From Methanobacteriota archaeon (lineage in GTDB: Archaea; Thermoplasmatota; Thermoplasmata; Thermoplasmatales; ARK-15): DNA of 64,000 nt. Below the pieces are notes generated by a model, which saw nothing but the letters and a program-made list of their open reading frames with translations, did not search any database and was not told the DNA's origin. The stretch spans positions 50,634 through 114,633 of the forward strand of contig WSBC01000004.1 of NCBI GenBank assembly GCA_009758405.1, read 5' to 3'. Position 1 is the first letter of the stretch. Each line of letters starts with the position of its first letter. The translations under genes and the position numbers were made by a program. Shown here piece by piece: positions 18,173-26,632 of this stretch.

Positions 18173-19045
18173 ATGAATCCAACATTGCGTACTATAGGTC
18201 TATTTTTAATATTAACGGGACTTTTCCTTTTAGTAGGTTACATAATAGGGTATCTTTATGGTGGTACTGTGGATGCGCTTTTGCTTTTTTTAATAATAGC
18301 ACTCCTTGTTAATATATTTACTTACTTTTTCAGTTCCTCCTTAGTGCTCTGGTCTTACGGGGCAAAAATAATAAATGAAAATCAGGAACCTAGAGTCTAT
18401 GGCATAGTGAGAAAGGTAGCACAGAATGCAGGTCTTCCAATGCCTAAGGTGGCAATTATAGAGACTGACATACCGAATGCATTTGCCACGGGTAGGAATA
18501 AAAGGCATGCTGTTGTTGCTGTTACAAGGGGTCTCTTAAATATAATGAACGACGATGAACTGGAGGGAGTAATTGGTCATGAGATGGGACATGTAAGGGA
18601 TAGGGATATGCTGCTAATGACTGTTGCTGCAACAATAGTCGGTGCATTAACATACCTTTCAAGGTTTTATCTTTTCCAGAGCATGTTTTCATCAAGGGAG
18701 AGGGAGAATGACATAATAGCCATGATAGTCCTTGGATTGGCGGCATTTGGAGCTTTGCTTCTCCAGTTGGCAATTTCGAGGCAGAGGGAATTTAAGGCTG
18801 ATGAAATGAGCGCAAAAATAACCAAAAAGCCACTTTCACTTGCAAGTGCATTGAGAAAGATTGAGAATTATGTTGAAAGGAGACCCTTGCAAAATGGAAA
18901 TCCATCAACTGCAAGCCTATTTATAGTGAATCCATTCAGGGGAAAATCGCTACTTCATCTTTTTTCCACACACCCTCCCACTGAAGAGAGAATAAAAAGG
19001 CTAGAAAAGATGGCAATGAAAAATTCCCTCAATTCAATTCGCTAA
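18173..19045 (+). CDS. htpX: HtpX-like membrane metalloprotease (M48)
   Basis: The 290-residue protein has two N-terminal membrane helices (8-28 and 36-58), the zinc motif HEMGH (H136, E137, H140), two more hydrophobic helices (about 148-170 and 185-205) and the third ligand in REFKADE. HtpX degrades misfolded membrane proteins with its active site on the cytoplasmic face. A TTTAAATATT box about 28 bases before the ATG suggests a leaderless mRNA. Length is normal for archaeal HtpX. Confidence 0.92.
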   Translation: MNPTLRTIGLFLILTGLFLLVGYIIGYLYGGTVDALLLFLIIALLVNIFTYFFSSSLVLWSYGAKIINENQEPRVYGIVRKVAQNAGLPMPKVAIIETDIPNAFATGRNKRHAVVAVTRGLLNIMNDDELEGVIGHEMGHVRDRDMLLMTVAATIVGALTYLSRFYLFQSMFSSRERENDIIAMIVLGLAAFGALLLQLAISRQREFKADEMSAKITKKPLSLASALRKIENYVERRPLQNGNPSTASLFIVNPFRGKSLLHLFSTHPPTEERIKRLEKMAMKNSLNSIR

Positions 19046-19075
19046 GTTTATTAATTTTATTTTCTTTTTGCATAT

Positions 19076-19546
19076 ATGGATTTCCTTTATGCACCGTGGA
19101 GAATAAGGTATATAGAATCCCCAAAAAAAGAGGAGGGATGCATTTTTTGCAAGGCAGCATCAGAACCCGATGGAAGGTATGTCCTTCATAATGATGGTGT
19201 TTCATTTGTAATAATGAATATATTCCCTTACAATCCAGGACATCTAATGGTTGCGCCTATCAGACATGTGGGTAGTTTTTCGGAACTCACAAATGAAGAA
19301 ATACTTTCTATAGGCAATATGGTGAAAAAAAGTATGGATGTCCTCAAAAAAACAATGAATCCTGAGGGTTTTAACATAGGAGTTAACATTGGTCTTGCCG
19401 CAGGCGCAGGTATAAGGGATCACATACATGTGCACATTGTACCAAGATGGTGCGGTGATACAAACTTCATGCCAGTGACTGGTGATACAAAGGTGCTTTC
19501 CGAGGCGCTTGATGAATTATATAAAAAATTAAAAAATAACTGGTGA
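19076..19546 (+). CDS. HIT family nucleotide hydrolase/transferase
   Basis: The 156-residue protein has the histidine triad HIHVHIVPRW (H116, H118, H120) and a zinc pair CIFC (C22, C25), giving a Fhit/Ap4A-phosphorylase-like HIT protein. Such enzymes cleave dinucleoside polyphosphates or nucleoside phosphoramidates. It is followed within ten bases by moaB, and the two are probably on one mRNA; no functional link between them is evident. Confidence 0.88.
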   Translation: MDFLYAPWRIRYIESPKKEEGCIFCKAASEPDGRYVLHNDGVSFVIMNIFPYNPGHLMVAPIRHVGSFSELTNEEILSIGNMVKKSMDVLKKTMNPEGFNIGVNIGLAAGAGIRDHIHVHIVPRWCGDTNFMPVTGDTKVLSEALDELYKKLKNNW

Positions 19547-19551
19547 AAACT

Positions 19552-20040
19552 ATGGAAGATCATAAAAGGCATGTTTATAGATTAAAATTTTCAGTTATAA
19601 CTGTCAGTACCACGAGGGATGAAAAGAGTGATGAATCTGGAAGGATAATTATTGATATACTGAAAAAGAATGGAATGGAAGTGAACAATTATAATGTAGT
19701 GAAGGATGATGTAGTTGAGATAAGGAATGCATTATTTAACTCAATAAAAAAATCGGATGTTATAATCTTCAATGGTGGTACAGGAATAAGTAAAAATGAC
19801 GTTACACCCGAGGCTCTTCTTCCATTTTTAAGGAAGCTCGAGGGTTTCGGAGAGATATTTAGGCTTTTGAGTTTTCAGGAGATAGGAGTAACAGCAATGA
19901 TGTCAAGGGCACTTGCAGGTACTTTTGATGGAAAGGTGGTATTTGCAATACCCGGATCACCGAAAGCCTGCAGGCTTGCAGTAGAAAAAATAATAATACC
20001 AGAAATTAACCATATATGGTATGAATTGAATAAAGAGTAG
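19552..20040 (+). CDS. moaB: Molybdopterin adenylyltransferase-like MoaB/MogA protein
   Basis: The 162-residue protein has the MoCF fold: FSVITVSTTRDEKSDESG, the nucleotide loop FNGGTGISKNDVTPEA and the end IPGSPKACRLA. In archaea MoaB does the adenylylation of molybdopterin that MogA does in bacteria. The ATG at 19552 has a GGTGA site five bases upstream, whereas the in-frame GTG at 19543 has none, so the ATG is chosen. No other cofactor gene is nearby. Confidence 0.87.
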   Translation: MEDHKRHVYRLKFSVITVSTTRDEKSDESGRIIIDILKKNGMEVNNYNVVKDDVVEIRNALFNSIKKSDVIIFNGGTGISKNDVTPEALLPFLRKLEGFGEIFRLLSFQEIGVTAMMSRALAGTFDGKVVFAIPGSPKACRLAVEKIIIPEINHIWYELNKE

Positions 20041-20042
20041 TT

Positions 20043-20321
20043 TTATCCCCACCTAAAGTTAACTCCGAAGGTACCTCTGGGGTAATTCCAGTCAATATTT
20101 TCCTTGTCACATGAGATGAGGCATGAACCGCATTCTACACAGTCCTCATAGTGGAAAACTATCTTATTATTCTCTATCTTGTAGCAGGATGCAGGGCAAA
20201 CATGAACGCAGAATTTCCCCTGACAAGTATCACATACGCGTTCATCCTTAAGTATAATGTGGGGCTTACTATCCACCTTATATTTCAATAATGCCAGCCT
20301 ATCATCTATGCTTACCTTCAT
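20043..20321 (-). CDS. fixX: FixX-like ferredoxin
   Basis: The 92-residue protein has the FixX pattern: [17 protein letters not shown], then [11 protein letters not shown], and a C-terminal [15 protein letters not shown] [18 protein letters not shown]. It partners FixC, with an ATGA overlap at the junction, to form an ETF-quinone-oxidoreductase-like unit. The first cluster is of the degenerate FixX type and only one [4Fe-4S] cluster may be bound. Confidence 0.88.
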   Translation of the reverse strand: MKVSIDDRLALLKYKVDSKPHIILKDERVCDTCQGKFCVHVCPASCYKIENNKIVFHYEDCVECGSCLISCDKENIDWNYPRGTFGVNFRWG

Positions 20322-21592
20322 AGAGATCTCACCCCCTTCATCAGGTCATTCATAAGTTTCCAAATGTCTGTTTCATTTTTTAATAGATCGAAAAGTCTCT
20401 TTCTAGGTTCATCTCCTGTCCTTATTATATTCTCCATGAGATCGTTTGCCATTTTTGTATAGTCATTATATATTCTAGGATTTTCTAAGAAATAAGGTGC
20501 ATTCCTGTAGGTTCTAAAGTCCTTCATAATGGTTTCGTTCATTCTCGTTTCATATTCTGAGAGCACCCTTGATGTGAAGTCACCACTTTTGTTCGCCTTA
20601 ATCGCTACCTCACCTGCCATAATACCTGAAGAAACTGCAAGATCCACTCCATTTAAATATATACCAGAAGAATTTACCAGGCCTGCAGCATCACCCACCA
20701 CCATTGCACCATCCTTGTAAAGTTTTGATATCATTCTATAACCACCTTCAGGTATTGCATGGGCTGAATATTCCTTCAGCTGAGCATTTTCTACAAGATC
20801 TGATATCATGGGATGTTCCTTCAAATCCTCAAGAAAATCTATGGCAAAATGTTCGCTCTTTCTAAGAGCTTCAAGCGATACTATCACACCTATGGATATT
20901 GAATCCTTCAATGTATATATGAATCCACCACCTCTTAGATATTTTGTTGGATATCCGATTATCAGCTCCTCTACACCATCTTTACTTGTAATTCCAAATT
21001 TTTTATTTACCTCCTCTTCACTAAGCTGAAAAACCTCCTTCATGCCAACACCAAAATCATTTGGATCAGGTCTTTTTTTCAATCCCTCTGCTTGAGCCAG
21101 CAAGGAAACTGCACCATCCGCAATTATAACAACATTACCTTCCATCTCATCTTCTCCAGATTTGACACCAGTCACCCTTTCTCCATCATGTAGAAGTGAA
21201 TCTACCTTTACACCAGTTGCAACTAAGGCACCCGCCTCTTCCACTTTTTTTGCAAACCACTGGTCAAATTTAGATCTAAAAACTGAAAAACCATTGTAGA
21301 ATTTTCCCCTGAAATCATAATTCTTATAATCTATGGATAAAAATGATTTGTCTGTCATCATGGTTATTCTTCTCCTTGTAATGGGCCTTTCAACAGGAGC
21401 CTCTTTCCAAAATTCAGGAATTAACTTATTGAGGGAATTTGTATATATTACGCCTCCAAACATATTTTTGGATCCACTATATTCGCCCCTTTCAAGAACA
21501 AGTGTGGATAAACCAGCCCTTGCAGTAGTGAGTGCAGCAGAGAGCCCTGCCGGGCCTCCTCCAACTACTATTACATCAAACTTGTCGGACAT
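20318..21592 (-). CDS. fixC: FixC-like FAD dehydrogenase (ETF:quinone oxidoreductase family)
   Basis: The 424-residue flavoprotein starts with [21 protein letters not shown] and has the geranylgeranyl-reductase/FixC features [11 protein letters not shown] and [13 protein letters not shown]. It should pass electrons between an electron transfer flavoprotein and quinone or ferredoxin. A TTG start at 21619 is possible, but the ATG at 21592 has a GAGG site upstream and the usual N-terminus. FixAB (ETF) genes are not in this window. It is divergent from the DsrE gene across about 200 AT-rich bases. Confidence 0.88.
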   Translation of the reverse strand: MSDKFDVIVVGGGPAGLSAALTTARAGLSTLVLERGEYSGSKNMFGGVIYTNSLNKLIPEFWKEAPVERPITRRRITMMTDKSFLSIDYKNYDFRGKFYNGFSVFRSKFDQWFAKKVEEAGALVATGVKVDSLLHDGERVTGVKSGEDEMEGNVVIIADGAVSLLAQAEGLKKRPDPNDFGVGMKEVFQLSEEEVNKKFGITSKDGVEELIIGYPTKYLRGGGFIYTLKDSISIGVIVSLEALRKSEHFAIDFLEDLKEHPMISDLVENAQLKEYSAHAIPEGGYRMISKLYKDGAMVVGDAAGLVNSSGIYLNGVDLAVSSGIMAGEVAIKANKSGDFTSRVLSEYETRMNETIMKDFRTYRNAPYFLENPRIYNDYTKMANDLMENIIRTGDEPRKRLFDLLKNETDIWKLMNDLMKGVRSL

Positions 21593-21793
21593 ACCATCAT
21601 CCTCATAAGGTGAATGCAATTAAATTATATATCCTTTTAGTAAAAAAACAAATTTTAAATAATTTTAAATTTTTTGATAATTTTACTAAGTATAATTTTT
21701 AATTTAAAAATTAATATGACGAATTAAAACAAAAAATGATTATTTTCGAAAAAATTATTATACTTAATTGCATTATGGTATTTGGTGATAACC

Positions 21794-22213
21794 ATGGAGA
21801 AAGGTGGATTGAATATAATAATGTTTTCGGGAAGTGCAGATAAACTGATACCCCTGGGAGTTCTTTCACAGACAGCTGCAAACCTTGGAGTGCCTGTAAG
21901 AATTTTTGTAACAGGTTGGGCAATGCTTGCATTCAAGAAGGGAGGGCCTACAAGTGTAAACAGGGTAACAAAGGAATTTGAAGACCTTGCACCGGTGCTT
22001 ATGAAGGGTATGGCAGAGATGAAGGCCCCCAGCTGGTATGACATGCTAAAGACCGCAAAGGAAATAGGTGATGTGAAGATATATGCGTGCTCCCTAATGG
22101 CAGAGGCCCTAAAGATGAAGAACAAGTCAGACTATGATCCAATAGTTGACGATATAGTTGGTGCGGCCACATTCATGCAAATGGCCGCAGGTGGCCAGGT
22201 AATATTTATATAA
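21794..22213 (+). CDS. DsrE family sulfur-relay-like protein
   Basis: The 139-residue protein fits the DsrE/peroxiredoxin-like family: GGLNIIMFSGSADKLIPLGVL, a VFVTGWAMLAFKK-like helix, and the cysteine in KIYACSLMAEAL that carries persulfide in relatives. The ATG at 21794 is preceded by GGTGAT at 21784-21789; the earlier in-frame TTG is rejected. The TusA gene follows 11 bases later, so the pair probably moves sulfane sulfur, as dsrE-tusA clusters do. Confidence 0.87.
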   Translation: MEKGGLNIIMFSGSADKLIPLGVLSQTAANLGVPVRIFVTGWAMLAFKKGGPTSVNRVTKEFEDLAPVLMKGMAEMKAPSWYDMLKTAKEIGDVKIYACSLMAEALKMKNKSDYDPIVDDIVGAATFMQMAAGGQVIFI

Positions 22214-22224
22214 GGTGGGAAGGA

Positions 22225-22458
22225 ATGGCAGTTATAAATGTTGACAGCAGGGGCTCAGCCTGTCCAGGACCAGTTACTGATCTGGTGAGGGCATATAAAA
22301 AGGCTAACAATGGCGATATCATTGAACTTCTCGCCACAGATTCCGGGATAAAGGCCGATGCAAAGGCATGGTGTGAAAGGACAGGAAATGAGCTTTTGGG
22401 TATAGAAGAGAGTAATGGAGAATACAAAGTAAGAATACTTATAAAGTCTAAAAAATAA
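22225..22458 (+). CDS. tusA: TusA family sulfurtransferase
   Basis: The 77-residue protein has the TusA/SirA signature CPGPV with the active cysteine C13 (DSRGSACPGPVTDLVRAY) and the usual alpha-beta fold length. It accepts and passes persulfide sulfur. GGTGGGAAGG precedes the ATG. It is directly downstream of the DsrE gene. Confidence 0.92.
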   Translation: MAVINVDSRGSACPGPVTDLVRAYKKANNGDIIELLATDSGIKADAKAWCERTGNELLGIEESNGEYKVRILIKSKK

Positions 22459-22477
22459 TTCTTTTTCTTTTTTTATA
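22459..22477 (+). terminator. T-rich terminator after tusA
   Basis: The stop codon of tusA is followed by T-rich sequence (TTCTTTTTCTTTTTTT), typical of archaeal intrinsic termination. The convergent C-N hydrolase gene ends in the same stretch. Confidence 0.4.
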
Positions 22478-23228
22478 AATCTCTTAAGACTGGCCTGAAA
22501 GTTCTTGCAATCCTTATTTCATCTTCGTTTAGATCTTCTTGAATAATTTCCTCTTTTATATATTGTGCCTTTCTCAGTATTGCACCTCTGGGGGATACTA
22601 TTGTTGAACCGCCCCAGAAGACAATATTCCTCTGAGTTCCTCCCCAGTTATTATATATGAAGAATACAGTGTTTTCAACAGCCCTCACTGGAATGAGCAT
22701 CTCAAACAAAGCTCTTGATGTAACAGGGCTAGCAGAGATGTTAACAATATATTTACTGCCCTTCATTGCAAGTTCCTGCGAAATGAAAGGGAAAAATATA
22801 TCATAGCATATCTCTACACCAACAGTCCCATGGGAGGTATTAAAGGTGAGTGTTTCCTCTCCAGGCTTAAAGTATATCATCTCCTCAAATGGACCAAAGT
22901 TTGGAAGTCTCATCTTTCTATATACATGGATATCCCCATTCTCATCTATTGCCATGGCAGAATTATAAAGAAAACCATTCTCCTTCTCAGGAAAGCCAAA
23001 AATAATGCTGGATCTATTTTCCTTCATTAATTTTGATAATGAATTGAACCTCTCGTCATATCTACTCATGGCCTTTATATAGAGATCATCCCTTATGAGA
23101 TATCCTGTAAGATATAGCTCAGGGAATACATATAGGTGTGCCTTATAGGCTTTAATAAAATCTATCATCCTTTTAAAGTTATCCTCTAAACCAAGATTGT
23201 TGTACGGCTGATAAAGTGCAATCTTCAT
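22473..23228 (-). CDS. Carbon-nitrogen hydrolase (nitrilase superfamily)
   Basis: The 251-residue protein has the nitrilase triad: E37 in FPELYLTGY, K105 in YRKMRLPNFG and C141 in GVEICYDIFFP. It hydrolyses a non-peptide C-N bond (amide, carbamoyl or the glutamine site of NAD synthetase-like systems); the substrate is not evident. The frame runs back to a TTG at 23249, but the paired ATGs at 23231 and 23228 give the typical MKIALYQPYNN start, and an ATTTAAATCC box lies about 30 bases upstream. Confidence 0.85.
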   Translation of the reverse strand: MKIALYQPYNNLGLEDNFKRMIDFIKAYKAHLYVFPELYLTGYLIRDDLYIKAMSRYDERFNSLSKLMKENRSSIIFGFPEKENGFLYNSAMAIDENGDIHVYRKMRLPNFGPFEEMIYFKPGEETLTFNTSHGTVGVEICYDIFFPFISQELAMKGSKYIVNISASPVTSRALFEMLIPVRAVENTVFFIYNNWGGTQRNIVFWGGSTIVSPRGAILRKAQYIKEEIIQEDLNEDEIRIARTFRPVLRDL

Positions 23229-23289
23229 CATATCATAAAAAGATTTCAAGGATTTAAATGTTTGTTGTCTAAATTTCCCCTAAAAAAAT

Positions 23290-24756
23290 TTAGTCTCTTA
23301 TCTTTGCCAAGAAATAGGCAATTATGAATGGAACAATTATCCATAGTAAACCTGATGTGAATAAGGTAAAATAATTAATTCCATAGAAATCTGGATTGAT
23401 TATAATTCCTCCAAAGTATCCCAACTTTCCTGTCAGAAGTGCCTGAAATAGATTTGAATAACCAGCTGGACTAAGATAATCAAATATCATGTTTATTATA
23501 ACATAAGATGAGCTACTGGATGAAATTCCAAGCGCTGAAATTATTGAATATGGTATTACCTGCCAGAAAAGGTCCATAACAATAAATATTCCAATTGCAA
23601 AACCAAGCAAAGAACCCTGGGATTTGATTATGTGTGAAATAAGATAAATCAATGAAAGAAATGCAACGCCTTCCACAAAATATGTCCAAACAAGATCAAT
23701 AAAAAATGTAGTCCCAAAATATATACTAAAATAATAATGGTAAATAAGATCCACTGATAACATTGCTACGGTGGATGCTATTAGAATTGCGATAACATTG
23801 GAAACAAACCTTGTGGTTATTAATTCCCCCTTTGTAACAGGTCTTTTAAGTACTGATTCAAGAACACCACTAGTTCTATCCTTACCATAGGTAAGGTACG
23901 AGGTAAAGATTGCAAGCAAAGGCACAAAAAGATCCAGAATTGATGTTATTCCTGAAAATACAAGTTTTTGGATACTATCCTGTGTATATGGAACATAAGT
24001 GGAAAGTCTATAGATTGGTACCATACTATATAATTTACCCCCTTCTAGACCTGAATAAATCTTTATTTGTGAACCATCGATATTTTCGGCCTTTACAAAG
24101 AATGTGTAGTTTTTATAAGCTGATTCCATAGGTGGAAAGATCTTGATTACTGAGAATGATGATACATTCAGGGAATAATTATATAAGATATTCGAAAAGT
24201 TTGTGGGGTTAGTCCCTAAAACACTTATTTTTATTGGAGGGGCTAATGACCCGTTCTCGCCTATATACATTACAATAAAACCCAAATTACTTGAATTCTT
24301 TGGATTATAAATGCCAGGATATACTTCAAGACCAGAATTTTTTAAACCGTATATTATATACTGTACTACTGGAGAAGATAATGTCCTACCAAATTGTTTA
24401 TAAGTATAGTTAACCTGCATACTAATATATGATGAACTCTTTATGGGGATAGTTACATTTGCAAAACCACTACTGGATGAAACTGAGCTATATTCAGTAC
24501 CATTATATTGATAATATACCCTGACATCCTTAAATGGTTCACCATATCCATTATAAACGTATCCAACCATTGTAAGATTATTGTTTGAAATAAAATAACC
24601 ATAGGCAACATTTGGATTACTCGGTACATTGGATGAATTTAAAGATGATGCATTTTCATAGGCAAGAAGTGATGAAAGACCAACAATTGCTATGATAAGA
24701 ATTATAACAAACCTGCTCGTAAGTGTCCTTTTTATTTCATAAAAAATTGGTCTCAT
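23290..24756 (-). CDS. ABC transporter permease with large extracytoplasmic domain
   Basis: The 488-residue protein has one N-terminal helix (about residues 13-32), an outside region of about 220 residues, then five to six helices to the C-terminus (from about 255). The segment FTSYLTYGKDRTSGVLESVLKRPVTKGEL is typical of ABC-2-type exporters but is split here over 285-315. The outside part includes a CarboxypepD_reg/Ig-like strand set (MVGYVYNGYGEPFKDVRVYY). The ATG at 24756 has an AGGTGA site; the in-frame GTG nine bases earlier overlaps that site and is rejected. It overlaps the end of the ATPase gene by 20 bases. Confidence 0.8.
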   Translation of the reverse strand: MRPIFYEIKRTLTSRFVIILIIAIVGLSSLLAYENASSLNSSNVPSNPNVAYGYFISNNNLTMVGYVYNGYGEPFKDVRVYYQYNGTEYSSVSSSSGFANVTIPIKSSSYISMQVNYTYKQFGRTLSSPVVQYIIYGLKNSGLEVYPGIYNPKNSSNLGFIVMYIGENGSLAPPIKISVLGTNPTNFSNILYNYSLNVSSFSVIKIFPPMESAYKNYTFFVKAENIDGSQIKIYSGLEGGKLYSMVPIYRLSTYVPYTQDSIQKLVFSGITSILDLFVPLLAIFTSYLTYGKDRTSGVLESVLKRPVTKGELITTRFVSNVIAILIASTVAMLSVDLIYHYYFSIYFGTTFFIDLVWTYFVEGVAFLSLIYLISHIIKSQGSLLGFAIGIFIVMDLFWQVIPYSIISALGISSSSSSYVIINMIFDYLSPAGYSNLFQALLTGKLGYFGGIIINPDFYGINYFTLFTSGLLWIIVPFIIAYFLAKIRD

Positions 24757-25678
24757 TTTTTTCACCTATTAATTTAAAGAAGTATTCCTCAAGGGATTCG
24801 CCAACAGGCAGGAATTTCTTTACGCTTAATCCAGCACTAACAAGTTCATTAAGTATTTCTGGTATATCATCATCCTTTACATTAATGTCGGTCAAAACAA
24901 TTTCCCCATCTATCTTATTTATTTCCCCATACCTTGAAAGAATAATCTTTATTTTTTCCTCATTTAGATCATAATTTAATATTTGTATATATATTTTAAT
25001 TTTTCCGAGATTTTTTAGATCCTTTTTTGTTAATATTTTGACAAGTTTTCCGTAACTTATTATTGCAACCCTATCAGCAAGTGCCTCTACCTCACTAAGA
25101 ATGTGGGATGAAAGTAAAATGCTTCTACCCTTTGATTTTAATTCAATAATCAAATTCCTTACAAATTTTACACCCTCAGGATCAAGTCCATTTAACGTTT
25201 CATCAAAAAGAAGATTTTTAGGATCATTAATCAATGATTCTGCTATTGCAAACCTTTTTTTCATCCCCTGCGAATATTCCCTCAATTTTTTGTCAAGATC
25301 ATTTGAAACCCCCACCATTTCTAAAAGCTCCATTATCCTTTTTGACATATCAATTCCATTGTTCTCATAAAATCCTGCATAGTATTTCATTAATGAAAGA
25401 GGTTTTGCATTTGGTTCGTAGTTTGGAAATTCAGGAATCCATCCAATATTATGAGATGCCTTTACCTTATCCTTTATAATATCAAAACCATCCACTTTTA
25501 TATTTCCTTTTGTTGGTAAAATTATGCCTGCTATCATTCTTATGGTGGTTGTTTTCCCGGCACCATTAAGACCAACCAGCCCCATTATTTCTCCATCCAT
25601 TATGTCTAGGGTTAAATTATCAACTGCAGGTCCCATTTTCTTTGAATATATCTTAGTAACATTTTTTATATTTATCAT
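24737..25678 (-). CDS. ABC transporter ATP-binding protein
   Basis: The 313-residue ATPase has Walker A GLNGAGKTTT (36-45), the signature EYSQGMKKRF and Walker B NLLFDETLNGLD, followed by the SSHILSEVEALADRV H-loop; a C-terminal regulatory domain of about 90 residues follows. It belongs to the CcmA/DrrA-like group that works with ABC-2 permeases, here the overlapping downstream gene, as an exporter. Cargo is unknown. The last residues extend into the permease start, so translation is coupled. Confidence 0.9.
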   Translation of the reverse strand: MINIKNVTKIYSKKMGPAVDNLTLDIMDGEIMGLVGLNGAGKTTTIRMIAGIILPTKGNIKVDGFDIIKDKVKASHNIGWIPEFPNYEPNAKPLSLMKYYAGFYENNGIDMSKRIMELLEMVGVSNDLDKKLREYSQGMKKRFAIAESLINDPKNLLFDETLNGLDPEGVKFVRNLIIELKSKGRSILLSSHILSEVEALADRVAIISYGKLVKILTKKDLKNLGKIKIYIQILNYDLNEEKIKIILSRYGEINKIDGEIVLTDINVKDDDIPEILNELVSAGLSVKKFLPVGESLEEYFFKLIGEKNETNFL

Positions 25679-25853
25679 TTTATCATCTTTTAGGAAAGAA
25701 TAATTATTTTACATATAAATAATTTATTTTAAAATTGTTAAACCATTTGTTTATAGATTTTATTGAATTAATCTAAAAAATCTCTATTGCATAATAAAAG
25801 ATATTTAAATAGAGAGGTTTTTTATTAAATAATTTTATAATACTAAAATATAA
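25679..25853. other. AT-rich gene-free stretch
   Basis: This stretch holds the promoter region of the ABC transporter operon (minus strand) and A/T runs with several TATA-like words. No open frame with a known motif and no RNA structure was seen. Confidence 0.5.
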
Positions 25854-26057
25854 GTTATATGCGAAACTAGGGAAATTAGGTAACTTTTAGGGCATTCAAA
25901 GATATCCACTACTCAGGAATACCTTAAGATTACTCAGGATGATGTAATCAACGATCTCAGGAGCAGAAAAATAGATTTTTTTAGGGGTACACTTCCGGCA
26001 CTCCCTGTTTGTAATGGAATGCTCCCGGCGGGATTTGAACCCGCGTCGAGGGATTGA
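25854..26057 (+). pseudogene. Tyrosine recombinase (integrase/Xer) C-terminal remnant
   Basis: After a stop at 25881-25883 the frame reads LLGHSKISTTQEYLKITQD, which is the last catalytic block of tyrosine recombinases: the H-x-x-x-x-T-T-x-x-Y pattern with the nucleophilic Tyr in TTQEYL. Before that stop the same frame gives ETREIR, which also fits the family. There is no start codon and nothing of the rest of the gene, so it is a fragment. The frame continues across the 3' end of the tRNA-Glu gene (antisense) and ends at 26055-26057. This suggests an integrated element that used this tRNA as its attachment site and was then largely lost. Confidence 0.65.
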
Positions 26058-26094
26058 GAGTCCCTAATGCTTGACCGGTCTACACCACGGGAGC
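26020..26094 (-). tRNA. tRNA-Glu (CTC anticodon)
   Basis: On the minus strand the acceptor stem GCTCCCG/CGGGAGC, the anticodon stem AGGGA/TCCCT with loop CTCTCAA (anticodon CTC, residues 34-36) and the T arm GCGGG-TTCAAAT-CCCGC fold without gaps. The discriminator is A and CCA is not encoded. There is no intron. It reads GAG codons. Its 3' end abuts the integrase remnant. Confidence 0.95.
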
Positions 26095-26212
26095 CAATAA
26101 TGCCCCATAACAATCTATATGATAAAATTTTTTGTGTTATTTGAAAACAAAGCTCAAGAAATATTTATATATATTTATTGTGTAAAGTTTTGATGCTTAT
26201 TGAGGTACGAGA

Positions 26213-26632
26213 ATGCCAATAGTAACTGAAATTCCTCCCCCTGAGATTCAGGTAATAACGGTGCCAATGCTGGCAACTGCAATAATAAATGGTATTAGTG
26301 AAGAGTCAAGAATGAATATGGAGGAGGCCATAAATATTGCACAGCACATATTGAATTTTTTTGGTTTTGAAGAAAGGATTATTGATAACTATCTTGAGCC
26401 AGATGACAGGGGTCTATTTTACATGCTTGAAGAGATAAGAATACTTATGCCAGAGAGGGAAGAGACAACTCTTTATGATGGAAGGGAGTGGAGAATACAT
26501 TATTGGGTAATAAACACACGAAGGATAATCGAACTACAGGTAAAAAAGGAAGGAAAGGAGAAGGAATATTCAGAAGAGGACATATACAAAGAAATACCTG
26601 ATGAATTCTGGTCTAGGGGAGTAGGTGAATAA
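26213..26632 (+). CDS. Conserved archaeal protein of unknown function, RLI operon
   Basis: The 139-residue acidic protein begins MPIVTEIPPPEIQVITVPML and has a helical first part (residues 20-75, an EF-hand-like or HTH-like helix pair MNMEEAINIAQHILNFFGF) and a mixed second part rich in E and K (LYDGREWRIHYWVINTRRI). It has no catalytic motif I can name; it may be one of the families restricted to Thermoplasmata. Its stop overlaps the RLI start by one base (TAATG), so it is co-translated with the ribosome-recycling factor, which is the best clue to its role. Confidence 0.75.
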   Translation: MPIVTEIPPPEIQVITVPMLATAIINGISEESRMNMEEAINIAQHILNFFGFEERIIDNYLEPDDRGLFYMLEEIRILMPEREETTLYDGREWRIHYWVINTRRIIELQVKKEGKEKEYSEEDIYKEIPDEFWSRGVGE

